From NCBI GenBank assembly GCA_945877255.1, contig CAMCRE010000010.1, positions 1 to 51,642 of the forward strand: a DNA stretch of 51,642 bases, written 5' to 3'. Both the position numbers and the translations under genes were made by a program. Shown here piece by piece: positions 8,393 through 16,266 of the stretch. The DNA is from an uncultured Erysipelotrichaceae bacterium (lineage in GTDB: Bacteria > Bacillota_I > Bacilli_A > Erysipelotrichales > Erysipelotrichaceae). The notes under the pieces are model-generated. The model was not told the origin of the DNA. It saw nothing but the letters and a program-made list of their open reading frames with translations, and did not search any database. The first letter of the stretch is position 1, and the number at the start of each line of letters is the position of its first letter.

Positions 8393-9076
8393 TTAGTATT
8401 GTTTCGCATTTTCTGCATCTTTTGATAATTTTATTTCTATATTTTCATTTACTTTAGCATATTTTATTTTACTTGTGATAACACCTTCACTATCTTTAAG
8501 CACTAATTCACTGCTAATTGGATAATAATTAGATTTTAGTAATTTATATTCATATTTTGCATTTTTAACTGTTCCAAAATCAAAAGGTAATTTCACATTC
8601 GTGCTATTTTTTATATTTTTAAAATCACCTTGATACGTTATCGTGTATACATCGTTTTCCAAGGAAACTTTCACATTATTTTTCAATAATTCTAATAACT
8701 TATAACCTAAATTTATTCTCAGCTCTTGGAAACTATCTAACGCTGATTTATTATCGTTTTTAGTTACTGACGATTTTAACCACACATTATCAATATGTGT
8801 ATACACAAAATCATTGACTAAAATAAATGGTAAATCTGAAACACTATTTTCAGATTCTTTTACCCCTAATCGGATATTCATCGTGAATGGATTTGTGATA
8901 ACATCGCCTTTATATGATACAGATTCTTTATCACCAATATTTAATTGCATATCAATGTTATATGATTTTAACGTTTCCATTACTTTAAGGTGTTCATCAA
9001 TTATTTTTATATTTTCATTAGATTTATTGTTGCATGCACTTAACAACAACACAAATATTAATAATAATTTTTTCAT
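8393..9076 (-). CDS. Lipoprotein of unknown function (LolA-like / DUF6612-like fold possible)
   Basis: I choose ATG at 9076, which gives 227 residues starting with a lipoprotein signal and lipobox LLSAC (Cys15); the longer frame would put eight odd residues before the signal peptide. The mature part is rich in alternating polar/hydrophobic strands and resembles small secreted lipoproteins of the LolA/DUF6612 type, but I cannot identify conserved residues. The start lies directly after the stop of the DsbA-like gene, so the two are probably translationally coupled, and a terminator follows. Function unknown. Confidence 0.6.
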   Translation of the reverse strand: MKKLLLIFVLLLSACNNKSNENIKIIDEHLKVMETLKSYNIDMQLNIGDKESVSYKGDVITNPFTMNIRLGVKESENSVSDLPFILVNDFVYTHIDNVWLKSSVTKNDNKSALDSFQELRINLGYKLLELLKNNVKVSLENDVYTITYQGDFKNIKNSTNVKLPFDFGTVKNAKYEYKLLKSNYYPISSELVLKDSEGVITSKIKYAKVNENIEIKLSKDAENAKQY

Positions 9077-9077
9077 A

Positions 9078-9626
9078 CTAACCACAACTATTTCCTTCAC
9101 ATACTGACACTGCTATAATTTCTTCATCACGTTTATCATTAAAGAAACACGACAGTGCAAATTCATAAAACGAGATGTTTTTAATACCACTAATTACCAC
9201 ATCACTGATTTTTAATGTTGTTGGTGCAACATTACTAATTGATAATGGTATTTTTTTTATTTCTTCAATTAACTCCGGACTAAAATCTGGTAATAACGAT
9301 TTTATTACTGTTTCATCTGTTATATTTTTATATTCATGAAAATATGCTTCTGCCACTTTTTTATACCAATCATATTTATTATCAACATACACCATAACTT
9401 GATTCGCAAACTGAAGATTTTGTCCACGTTGAAAAATAAAATTTTCATCAATATTGTACTGTGTTAAAAATTTTTTAACCGATTCTACTTCATCACTTCT
9501 TTGATCGGTTGGAATAAAATTAATTGTTAAGTTTTGTAGACCAATATTTTCTTGTGCTTTTAATAATTTTTGAAACACAATATAGCAATGTGGGCAAGAA
9601 AAATTGTAATAAAAATCTATTATCAT
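9078..9626 (-). CDS. DsbA-family thioredoxin-like protein (FrnE-like)
   Basis: The 182-residue protein begins DFYYNFSCPHCY, a thioredoxin-fold active site with CPHC at residues 11-14, and has a helical middle region like FrnE/DsbA-family proteins (AYFHEYKNITDE). No signal peptide is present, so it is probably cytosolic. The usual cis-proline loop (GV.G.P) is not clear; the sequence VAPTTLKISD around residue 142 may stand in its place. The C-terminus holds two more cysteines in a CEGNSCG tail. An adaptor role like YjbH/SpxH is possible, but this protein is much shorter than those. Confidence 0.65.
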   Translation of the reverse strand: MIIDFYYNFSCPHCYIVFQKLLKAQENIGLQNLTINFIPTDQRSDEVESVKKFLTQYNIDENFIFQRGQNLQFANQVMVYVDNKYDWYKKVAEAYFHEYKNITDETVIKSLLPDFSPELIEEIKKIPLSISNVAPTTLKISDVVISGIKNISFYEFALSCFFNDKRDEEIIAVSVCEGNSCG

Positions 9627-9635
9627 ATGTCCTCC

Positions 9636-9665
9636 TTAAAAAAACACTTGATAAAATCAAGTGTT
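9636..9665 (-). terminator. Intrinsic terminator after the CHAP gene
   Basis: A 10-bp perfect stem (AACACTTGAT / ATCAAGTGTT, 9643-9665) with a three-base loop is followed by a run of seven T on the minus strand. The stem overlaps the stop codon of the CHAP gene. Confidence 0.9.
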
Positions 9666-10767
9666 ATCTAGATAATCCAAAGTTAATGTATTTACCACTT
9701 TTAGCTTGTTGTGCACTATATGTTTTAATTCTAAATGAATATAGTCCATTTGTGTTCATCTCTGAAACAACAATTGATCCATCTGCATTTACTTTCTCAA
9801 CGAATGCAACATGCCCTAATCTTGTGTTTTGTGTAGTCCAAACAGATCCTGCACGTGCTACATTTGAAACTTCATAGCCATATTTTCTAGCATAATATGC
9901 CCATTCTCCACCATTCCCCATTTTTCTATGTGGAATTGGTGCACCTAATTGTGCTAAACGGTTATAAACATACCATGTACAATTACCTGGCACTGCTCCA
10001 TTTAATGCAGCGCGATAACTTAAGTTAGGTGCAACGAAATGTGGATCACTTACTAAATAAGAATAATTTGCAACAGCAGAACTTCCACTAGAAAATCTTG
10101 CTGTACCTTTTACTGTAACTTTGAATGATTTTTTGGTTTCATTTTTTGCATAATCCTGTGCTATAACTGTTAAGTCATATACGCCAGGTTTATTAGTATC
10201 GACTTTTCCTTCTATACGATAATTACTAATATTTCCATCTTCAACATCGGTAATTGATTTAATGTTAGATTTAGCATCATATTTTTTACCTACGCTAACA
10301 CTAACGTTTTGTCTTCGCAATGTGATTTCTGGTGCATTAGCATCTTGCATTTTAACTAAAACACGATAGTTTTTTACTGTGTCTGTCGTTTCTAATGCCG
10401 TTTTTGATCTAACCTCTACTAATACTTCATTTAATGAATAATCCGATTTATTGTAATTCGTTAATAAAACTTCAGCATTTTTAGATACATATTTTTGTTT
10501 ATGTAATTCTGTAATACCCGCAAATTTTAATGTTTCGTATTCTTCTTTGAAATCTTGGTCAATTACTGACATAATTTGGTCGATCGGGTTTTCACTTCCC
10601 CATTTGATACTTACCGGTGCATTTTCGTTTACTGTCACTAAATTCGATAGTGTATCTTTATTTTTGCTAATTTCATTATTAGGAACAACTGCAAGTGTTT
10701 TAAAACCTGCAAATGTATAGAAACCTAAACCTAATAGAAATAGCATATTTATTTTTCTACTATTCAT
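9664..10767 (-). CDS. Secreted CHAP-domain cell-wall hydrolase with Ig-like domain
   Basis: Start ATG at 10767 follows GAGGAGG by seven bases, giving 367 residues; a longer frame to 10821 lacks an RBS. Residues 8-28 form an uncleaved anchor or signal segment. Residues 145-220 look like a bacterial Ig-like repeat (DVEDGNI, then KPGVYDLTV.AQDYAKNE). Residues 255-366 are a CHAP domain with Cys263 (GNCTWYVY), His319 (GHVAFVE) and Glu336 as likely catalytic triad. CHAP proteins cut peptidoglycan peptides as amidases or endopeptidases, typically in daughter-cell separation. The gene is monocistronic with its own promoter and terminator. Confidence 0.85.
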   Translation of the reverse strand: MNSRKINMLFLLGLGFYTFAGFKTLAVVPNNEISKNKDTLSNLVTVNENAPVSIKWGSENPIDQIMSVIDQDFKEEYETLKFAGITELHKQKYVSKNAEVLLTNYNKSDYSLNEVLVEVRSKTALETTDTVKNYRVLVKMQDANAPEITLRRQNVSVSVGKKYDAKSNIKSITDVEDGNISNYRIEGKVDTNKPGVYDLTVIAQDYAKNETKKSFKVTVKGTARFSSGSSAVANYSYLVSDPHFVAPNLSYRAALNGAVPGNCTWYVYNRLAQLGAPIPHRKMGNGGEWAYYARKYGYEVSNVARAGSVWTTQNTRLGHVAFVEKVNADGSIVVSEMNTNGLYSFRIKTYSAQQAKSGKYINFGLSR

Positions 10768-10791
10768 TCTAGACCTCCTCAGCACACTATT

Positions 10792-10821
10792 ATTATACCA
10801 CATTGCAACACTTTTTGTCAC
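10792..10821 (-). promoter_or_regulatory. Promoter of the CHAP gene
   Basis: The minus strand shows GTGACA (10816-10821) and TATAAT (10792-10797) with an 18-base spacer ending in TGG, so the -10 is of the extended type. Confidence 0.65.
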
Positions 10822-10852
10822 TACATATACACGAAAAAGTTTCCTAAAAGAT

Positions 10853-10882
10853 ACAAAAGTGTACTGTTTAGTACACTTTTGT
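10853..10882 (-). terminator. Large inverted repeat downstream of deoD, probable terminator
   Basis: A perfect 12-bp stem (ACAAAAGTGTAC / GTACACTTTTGT) with a six-base loop lies 44 bases past deoD. The T-tract after it on the minus strand is weak (ATCTTTTAGG). It most likely ends the tpiA-deoD transcript, but could be an operator upstream of the CHAP gene. Confidence 0.6.
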
Positions 10883-10925
10883 GATAAAAATAAATTTTAA
10901 ATTGTAACTTTTTTGTTAAAAAGTA

Positions 10926-11642
10926 CTAAAGTTTGTTAGCGATTCCTAATGCAACTTCCATCATTTTAGTGAATGATGTTTGTCTTTCTTCAGCAGTTGT
11001 TAACTCGTGTGTAACTAACGAATCTGAGATTGTTACAAGACACGCTGCTTTTTTACCTAACACTTGTGCATTGCTAAATAACGCAAATGATTCCATTTCT
11101 ACACAGCCGCACCCTTTTTCATCACGAATAGTTGTAAAATGCACTGCATTATCTTCTCTATAAAACACATCACTTGAATGAATTCTAGTTTCGTGCAACT
11201 GTATACCTAATTCATCTGCACTTTCTTTTAATAACTGATTTAATTCCGTAGAAGCATATAATACTTCATTTTCATTATTTGAAGCAACTTTCGCAAATGA
11301 TGATTCAGAATAGCAACTTGTTGCTAGTACAACATCATATAAATTTAGATCTTTTGTGTATGAGCCTGCAGAACCTACACGAATAATTGCTTCTACATCA
11401 TAAAATTTGAATAGTTCATATGAATATATTCCAATTGAAGGCATCCCCATACCTGATCCCATTACCGTTACTCTTGTTCCTTTATATGTTCCTGTATATC
11501 CAAACATATTTCTGACTGCATTAACTTGTTCGATATTTTCTAAATAAGTTTCTGCAATATATTTTGCACGTAATGGGTCTCCTGGCATAATCACTAATTT
11601 AGCGATTTGTGATTTTTCAGCACTAATATGTGGTGTAGCCAT
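10926..11642 (-). CDS. deoD: Purine nucleoside phosphorylase, DeoD type
   Basis: DeoD splits purine (deoxy)nucleosides with phosphate into base and pentose-1-phosphate in nucleoside salvage. The 238-residue protein has the hexameric PNP landmarks: MPGDPLRA near the N-terminus for phosphate binding, RVGSAG in the middle, GCVEMESFAL with the ribose-binding Glu, and the C-terminal ISDS. Start ATG overlaps the tpiA stop by one base (TAATG). The pairing with tpiA links nucleoside sugar catabolism with glycolysis, although the deoC/deoB genes are not here. Confidence 0.93.
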   Translation of the reverse strand: MATPHISAEKSQIAKLVIMPGDPLRAKYIAETYLENIEQVNAVRNMFGYTGTYKGTRVTVMGSGMGMPSIGIYSYELFKFYDVEAIIRVGSAGSYTKDLNLYDVVLATSCYSESSFAKVASNNENEVLYASTELNQLLKESADELGIQLHETRIHSSDVFYREDNAVHFTTIRDEKGCGCVEMESFALFSNAQVLGKKAACLVTISDSLVTHELTTAEERQTSFTKMMEVALGIANKL

Positions 11643-12379
11643 TATTTCACCTTCTCAATAATTGAAATGAATGATTCTGCTTGTAAACTTGCTCCTCCAA
11701 TTAAAGCACCATCAATGTGCTCTTCTGCCATATATTCTTCAATATTTTCTGGTTTCACACTTCCACCATATTGAATTAATACTTTTTCAGCTGCTTCTGC
11801 TCCAAATAATTTACTTACTTCATCTCTTACAATACCACAGCACGTGTTCGCAATTTCTTTTGTTGCTGATTTTCCTGTTCCGATTGCCCAAATTGGTTCA
11901 TAAGCAATCACAACTTTTGTTACATCTTGTACATCTTTTAATCCTTTGCTCACTTGTGAACGAATAACTGCTTCTGTTTCATTAGCATCAAATTGTGCTT
12001 CAGTTTCTCCGATACAGAAAATTGGTGTAACACCTTTACTTAATAATTTTAATACTTTTTTATTAACACTGCAATCACAGTCTCCAAACATTTCTCTTCT
12101 TTCAGAGTGACCTACAATCACATATTTAACACCTAATTCTTCTAACATTTCTACTGATACTTCTCCAGTAAATGCACCTGATGTTTCATAGTGACAGTTT
12201 TGTGCTGAAATGACTAAATTTTTAGCAGCCTTTAAACTTGCATCTAAAGCTAAAAAACTTGTTGCAACACCAAAAGTTGCTTTGTCATGAACATGACCAT
12301 CTACTTTTTCAATAAATTCAACTGCTTCTTTAACAGTTTTATTCATCTTCCAGTTTCCGATAATAATTGGTTTTCTCAT
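11642..12379 (-). CDS. tpiA: Triosephosphate isomerase
   Basis: TpiA interconverts dihydroxyacetone phosphate and glyceraldehyde-3-phosphate. The 245-residue protein shows the catalytic Lys in GNWKMN (K11), His91 in VGHSERR and Glu161 in AYEPIWAIGTG, and the phosphate-binding YGGSV and GALIGGASL loops. The length is normal. Start ATG follows AAGGAGA. It is not with gap-pgk-pgm-eno as in many Bacillota, but leads a two-gene operon with deoD. Confidence 0.96.
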   Translation of the reverse strand: MRKPIIIGNWKMNKTVKEAVEFIEKVDGHVHDKATFGVATSFLALDASLKAAKNLVISAQNCHYETSGAFTGEVSVEMLEELGVKYVIVGHSERREMFGDCDCSVNKKVLKLLSKGVTPIFCIGETEAQFDANETEAVIRSQVSKGLKDVQDVTKVVIAYEPIWAIGTGKSATKEIANTCCGIVRDEVSKLFGAEAAEKVLIQYGGSVKPENIEEYMAEEHIDGALIGGASLQAESFISIIEKVK

Positions 12380-12409
12380 ATAGTCTCCTTCTTAACTTTC
12401 GTCACTAAT

Positions 12410-12438
12410 ATTATAATCACTTTGATTAAATATAGCAA
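12410..12438 (-). promoter_or_regulatory. Promoter of tpiA-deoD
   Basis: The minus strand shows TTGCTA (12433-12438) and TATAAT (12410-12415) with a 17-base spacer, 30 bases before the tpiA start. Confidence 0.65.
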
Positions 12439-12439
12439 G

Positions 12440-12457
12440 TGAATAATTTAATTATTA
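12440..12457. repeat. Copy 1 of an 18-bp AT-only-core direct repeat
   Basis: The 18-base sequence TGAATAATTTAATTATTA occurs here and, identical and in the same orientation, at 13219-13236. The two copies bracket the unrecognised gene at 12550-13062. Being AT-rich and near-palindromic, it may be chance or a binding site; there is no transposase. Confidence 0.4.
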
Positions 12458-12549
12458 GTCATTCTGTAATTCATGTGCTAATTTATACAAAATAATTCAT
12501 TATATATTATTTTATTTTGCATTTTACAGGTTTGTCATTGTATCACTTT

Positions 12550-13062
12550 TTATGTGAACTTATTTTGATAAATCAAATTAAATAACCATTGTAAGTTGAT
12601 AAGTGGTTCTGATTGTGTATTGACTATCGGAGATAATAACTTATCTATTTTTGCGATAATTTCTTCTTTGTTCACTTTTGAAATGTCGATACTTTTATAT
12701 TCATTAAAATCAAAAGCATGTAATAACCTAAAGTTTTTGTTAAATGCATAGGAAGTATCTTTTTCATCTGAATAAACATACTCTGTTTCTTCATCATATA
12801 CATTTCCAAAATATTCATAATTGTTTTTCACATTAACGATATCTTTTGTACCTTTTATTTTATACTTGATTCCATCAATTTCTGGTTTAATGATTGAATC
12901 TAAATTTTCAATCAACATTATCCATTCAGGATGTTGTCCTTCTCCTCTTGGCATATTCTTTGCATAATATACAGAATTTGTTTTTAAATTTTCAATAACT
13001 AAAAACAATAAAATTAGACTTATACCTAAAAATATTAGTATTCTTTTGAATATTTTTCTCAT
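12550..13062 (-). CDS. Membrane-anchored protein of unknown function
   Basis: The 170-residue protein has one strong hydrophobic segment at about residues 6-24, preceded by basic residues and without a lipobox, so it should be an N-terminally anchored protein with an extracellular domain. The rest is acidic and tyrosine-rich with no family I can name. Start ATG follows GAGGGTAGAAAA, and a TATAAT lies about 30 bases upstream. It stands alone, with about 170 and 220 bases of AT-rich noncoding DNA on its two sides, and is bracketed by an 18-bp direct repeat. It may be lineage-specific. Confidence 0.6.
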   Translation of the reverse strand: MRKIFKRILIFLGISLILLFLVIENLKTNSVYYAKNMPRGEGQHPEWIMLIENLDSIIKPEIDGIKYKIKGTKDIVNVKNNYEYFGNVYDEETEYVYSDEKDTSYAFNKNFRLLHAFDFNEYKSIDISKVNKEEIIAKIDKLLSPIVNTQSEPLINLQWLFNLIYQNKFT

Positions 13063-13218
13063 TTTTCTACCCTCGATTAGCTCAATTATAGCATCGTTAT
13101 TATTTGATATATTTATTTGGTGTCAATTATAAAATCAATACTACTAATTTTTATTAATAAAATCCTATTTTTATATTGTAAACATTATTTTTAAGACATT
13201 TTGCATTGTGAATAACCA

Positions 13219-13236
13219 TGAATAATTTAATTATTA
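13219..13236. repeat. Copy 2 of the 18-bp direct repeat
   Basis: This is identical to 12440-12457 in the same orientation. It lies between the pta terminator and the unrecognised gene 12550-13062. Confidence 0.4.
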
Positions 13237-13241
13237 TATAT

Positions 13242-13268
13242 AAAAACCACTTTTGCATGAAAAGTGGT
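13242..13268 (-). terminator. Intrinsic terminator after pta
   Basis: The stem ACCACTTTT / AAAAGTGGT with a five-base loop (13246-13268) is followed on the minus strand by TTTTTA. It lies 18 bases past the pta stop. Confidence 0.88.
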
Positions 13269-13285
13269 AAAAAATAATTTTGGTG

Positions 13286-14260
13286 TTATCTAATGTATTT
13301 TTGCATTGCAGTGATAATAGACAATTTATAAACTTCATCCGCACTACAACCACGTGATAAATCATTAATAGGTGCATTCAATCCTTGTAAAATTGGTCCA
13401 ATAGCTTCATATCCACCTAAGCGTTGCGCTATTTTATATCCAATATTCCCTGCTTCAATATCTGGGAAAATAAATGTGTTACAATGTCCCGCCACAGCTG
13501 AATTTGGTGCTTTAGTTTTTGCAACAGTAGGAGAAATCGCTGCATCAAATTGAAACTCACCATCTACCTCAAAGTCTACATTCATAATTTTTAAACGTTC
13601 TGTCGCATTTCTAACTTTATCTACCGCTTCTCCTGAACCACTTCCTTTTGTTGAGTAAGTCAACATTCCTACTTTAGGCTCAATTGAGAAAATTCTTGCT
13701 GTTTTAGCAGTTTCAACCGCAATTTCTACTAAATCATCTTCTGTTGGATTAATATTAATTGCACAGTCTGCCATTACATATTTTTGTTCGTTTTTAACCA
13801 TAATAAAACAACTAGAAACGATACGACTACCAGGTTTTGTTTTGATTAATTGTAACGCTGGACGAACAGTATCCGCAGTAGAATATGTTGCACCACCTAC
13901 TAACCCGTCTGCTACTTGCATTTGAACTAACATCGTTCCAAAATAATTCGTTTTCTCTAATAAACGACTTACTTCTTCATACGACATTTTACCACGACGT
14001 AATGCAACCATTTTTTGTATCATTTCTTCTCTTCTTTCATAAGTTAGTGGATTAATAATTTGAATACCATCTATACTTACACCAGCATCTTTTGCAGCTT
14101 TGATGACTTCATCTTTATCACCCAATAAAATAGGCTTTAATATTTTTTCTGCCGATAATTTTGCAGCAGCCGTTAATATTCTAGGTTCATTACCTTCAGG
14201 AAACACAATAGTTGTTTCATTTTGTTTTAAGGTATCAATCATTGTTGTGATCATTTGCAT
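13286..14260 (-). CDS. pta: Phosphate acetyltransferase
   Basis: Pta makes acetyl phosphate and CoA from acetyl-CoA; with acetate kinase it yields ATP during mixed-acid or heterolactic fermentation. The 324-residue protein is the short single-domain form typical of Bacillota, with the PTA_PTB landmarks FPEGNEPRIL, GGATYSTADTVRPALQ and the C-terminal GPILQGLNAPINDLSRG. Start ATG follows GGAAGGAA. No ackA gene is in the window. It is monocistronic, with its own extended -10 promoter and terminator. Confidence 0.94.
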   Translation of the reverse strand: MQMITTMIDTLKQNETTIVFPEGNEPRILTAAAKLSAEKILKPILLGDKDEVIKAAKDAGVSIDGIQIINPLTYERREEMIQKMVALRRGKMSYEEVSRLLEKTNYFGTMLVQMQVADGLVGGATYSTADTVRPALQLIKTKPGSRIVSSCFIMVKNEQKYVMADCAININPTEDDLVEIAVETAKTARIFSIEPKVGMLTYSTKGSGSGEAVDKVRNATERLKIMNVDFEVDGEFQFDAAISPTVAKTKAPNSAVAGHCNTFIFPDIEAGNIGYKIAQRLGGYEAIGPILQGLNAPINDLSRGCSADEVYKLSIITAMQKYIR

Positions 14261-14286
14261 AAAAATATATTCCTTCCTTTTTTCAT

Positions 14287-14292
14287 ATTATA
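14287..14292 (-). promoter_or_regulatory. Extended -10 promoter of pta
   Basis: The minus strand reads TGTTATAAT, 26 bases before the pta start. A convincing -35 is not seen. Confidence 0.5.
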
Positions 14293-14331
14293 ACACACTT
14301 AAAGAAAAAATATAAATTAAAATTACTACTT

Positions 14332-14360
14332 TTGCAAAATTATAGCGATTAATTTATACT
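14332..14360 (+). promoter_or_regulatory. Promoter of the HxlR regulator gene
   Basis: TTGCAA (14332-14337) and TATACT (14355-14360) are separated by exactly 17 bases, and the start codon is 17 bases further on. It is divergent from the pta promoter. Confidence 0.65.
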
Positions 14361-14377
14361 ATTAGTGAGGTGATGAC

Positions 14378-14668
14378 ATGAAAACACAATGTCCAAAAAT
14401 TGAACACGCACTACTTATTATTAGTAAAAAATGGAACGCTCGGATTGTACAATACTTATTAACCGAACCCGCTCGCTTCTCACAAATTGAAAATGCTATT
14501 GGTATTAGTGCAAAAATGCTCTGCGTTCGTCTAAATGAATTGGAAAAAGAAAATATCATTGAAAAAATAAATTATTCATATCACGATTGTTATTCCTTAA
14601 CAAAAAAAGGTTATGCGATGCATAACATTATAACAGCAATTTGTGAGTGGGCACATCAAGACCACTAA
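14378..14668 (+). CDS. HxlR family transcriptional regulator
   Basis: The 96-residue protein is a winged helix-turn-helix of the HxlR/YodB type: CP.IE.AL..I..KW...I...L near the start, RFSQIE..IGIS.KML..RL.ELE as DNA-recognition part, and YSLT.KG at the wing end. Cys5 sits at the position of the redox-sensing Cys of YodB/HypR-type members, which respond to quinones, aldehydes or disulfide stress. Start ATG follows GAGGTGAT. It is divergent to pta and has no adjacent oxidoreductase target, so its regulon is unknown. Confidence 0.85.
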   Translation: MKTQCPKIEHALLIISKKWNARIVQYLLTEPARFSQIENAIGISAKMLCVRLNELEKENIIEKINYSYHDCYSLTKKGYAMHNIITAICEWAHQDH

Positions 14669-14690
14669 TAAAAAAAGTAGCATCGCTACT
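14669..14690 (-). terminator. Terminator after tRNA-Trp
   Basis: The stem AGTAGC / GCTACT with a three-base loop is followed by a run of seven or more T on the minus strand. It lies 15 bases past the tRNA-Trp 3' end and directly after the HxlR stop. Confidence 0.75.
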
Positions 14691-14704
14691 GCATTAAACT
14701 TACA

Positions 14705-14778
14705 TGGCAGGGGCGGCAGGAATCGAACCCGCATCAGCGGTTTTGGAGACCGTTATACTGCCATTGTACTACGCCCCT
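14705..14778 (-). tRNA. tRNA-Trp (anticodon CCA)
   Basis: The 74-base gene starts AGGGGCG and ends CGCCCCT-G-CCA, so the CCA end is encoded. The anticodon loop is CTCCAAA with 5-bp stem ACGGT/ACCGC-type pairing, giving CCA. The T-loop GGTTCGATTCC is canonical. Reading only UGG fits TGA being a true stop here. Confidence 0.95.
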
Positions 14779-14794
14779 ATTTAAGTACCACACT

Positions 14795-14823
14795 ATTATA
14801 CATGAATTATGAATGAAATGCAA
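14795..14823 (-). promoter_or_regulatory. Promoter of tRNA-Trp
   Basis: The minus strand shows TTGCAT (14818-14823), a 17-base spacer and TATAAT (14795-14800), 16 bases before the mature tRNA 5' end. Confidence 0.7.
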
Positions 14824-14845
14824 TTAATTCTACTCTTGAAATTAA

Positions 14846-14884
14846 AAACAGTACATGTCTATCTATTCTAGGCATGTACTGTTT
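14846..14884 (-). terminator. Intrinsic terminator after ffh
   Basis: A 12-bp stem (AAACAGTACATG / CATGTACTGTTT) with a 15-base loop is followed by TTTAATTT on the minus strand, 17 bases past the ffh stop. Confidence 0.85.
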
Positions 14885-14901
14885 TAATTTACTATTTATT
14901 A

Positions 14902-16266
14902 TTAAAATCTTTTACCAAAAGGGAATTTACCACCTAAATTTGGCATTTTCATGCCTTTTCCACCTTTAGACATACTCATCATTTGCTTCATCATAGATTT
15001 TGTTTGTTCAAATTGCTTCAACAAACGATTGACATCGCTAACTTGTGTTCCACTACCTTTTGCAATACGAATTTTACGACCACCTTTTAATATTTTTGGA
15101 TCACGTCTTTCCTCAAGTGTCATACTTAAAATAATCGCTTCGTTTTTACGCATTTTTTTATCAGCATCATCCATGTTTATTTGATTTGCCATCGAAGACA
15201 TACCAGGTATCATTTTTAAAATCGAAGCCATTGAACCCATTTTTTTCATTTGGTTAATTTGTTCTAGCATGTCATTTAAATCAAACTCACCACTCATTAA
15301 ACGTTTTGCACCTTTTTCAGTTGCTTTAACATCCATTTTATCTTGAGCTTGTTCTATTAAAGTTAAAACATCTCCCATATCTAAAATACGGCTAGCCATA
15401 CGATCAGGATAGAACACATCTAAATCATCAATTTTTTCACCAAGACCCGCAAATTTAACTGGAACTTTAGCAACAGAAGCAACAGAAAGCACTCCACCTC
15501 CTCTTGCATCACCATCTAACTTCGTAACGACTAATCCGGTAATTGCAAGCTTTTCATTAAATGTTTGCGCAACATTCACGATATTTTGACCACTCATTGC
15601 ATCTACGGTTAATAAAATGTCGTGAGGATGAATTAATGATTTTAAATTAACTAACTCTTCCATTAATACTTCATCAATTTCTAAACGACCAGCCGTATCA
15701 AAAATAATGGTGTCAAAATCTTTATATTTAGCATAATCTAAAGCGTTTTTTGCAACTGTAAGTGCATCGCTATCTTGTTCAAAATACACTTCAACATTAA
15801 TTTGTTTTCCTAAAGTAATTAATTGGTCAACAGCTGCCGCTCGAACTAAATCACAAGCTACTAATAACGGTTTTCGACTTTGTTTATTACGAATTAAATT
15901 AGCAATTTTTGCAACTGAAGTCGTTTTACCACTTCCTTGTAACCCTACCATCATCACAAACGTTTGATGATGCTTATCATAATTTAAACCGACTTCTTTT
16001 TCACCTAATAGCTTAATAATTTCATCATGAACAATTTTAACAACCATTTGACTAGGATTTAATGCATCTAATACTTCTTTCCCTAATGCTTTTTCTTTAA
16101 CGTTTTCAATAAATTGTTTCACTACTTTAAAGTTAACATCTGCTTCTAACAATGTCATTCTAATTTCTTTTAACATGTCATTCATATTCGCTTCTGTCAA
16201 CTTACCTTTTCCAGAAATATTTTTAATCACTTTTGATAAACGATTTGTTAGGCTTTCAAATGCCAT
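14902..16266 (-). CDS. ffh: Signal recognition particle protein Ffh (SRP54)
   Basis: Ffh binds 4.5S/6S RNA and the signal peptides of nascent membrane proteins and delivers ribosomes to FtsY. The 454-residue protein has the N domain, the G domain (GLQGSGKTT P-loop, DTAGR, TKLDGDARGG) and a methionine-rich M domain from about residue 325 (MKKMGSMASILKMIPGM and later clusters). I take ATG at 16266, seven bases after GGAGG; the ATG six bases earlier is too close. It overlaps the rlmA stop by 11 bases. ylxM, its usual partner, is absent from this operon. Confidence 0.96.
   Translation of the reverse strand: MAFESLTNRLSKVIKNISGKGKLTEANMNDMLKEIRMTLLEADVNFKVVKQFIENVKEKALGKEVLDALNPSQMVVKIVHDEIIKLLGEKEVGLNYDKHHQTFVMMVGLQGSGKTTSVAKIANLIRNKQSRKPLLVACDLVRAAAVDQLITLGKQINVEVYFEQDSDALTVAKNALDYAKYKDFDTIIFDTAGRLEIDEVLMEELVNLKSLIHPHDILLTVDAMSGQNIVNVAQTFNEKLAITGLVVTKLDGDARGGGVLSVASVAKVPVKFAGLGEKIDDLDVFYPDRMASRILDMGDVLTLIEQAQDKMDVKATEKGAKRLMSGEFDLNDMLEQINQMKKMGSMASILKMIPGMSSMANQINMDDADKKMRKNEAIILSMTLEERRDPKILKGGRKIRIAKGSGTQVSDVNRLLKQFEQTKSMMKQMMSMSKGGKGMKMPNLGGKFPFGKRF

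Noticed and set aside
13063-13241. Possible small RNA or CRISPR-like element in the intergenic region upstream of 12550-13062
   Set aside because: No regular repeat-spacer pattern or stable hairpin beyond the pta terminator; just AT-rich DNA with a promoter-like segment.
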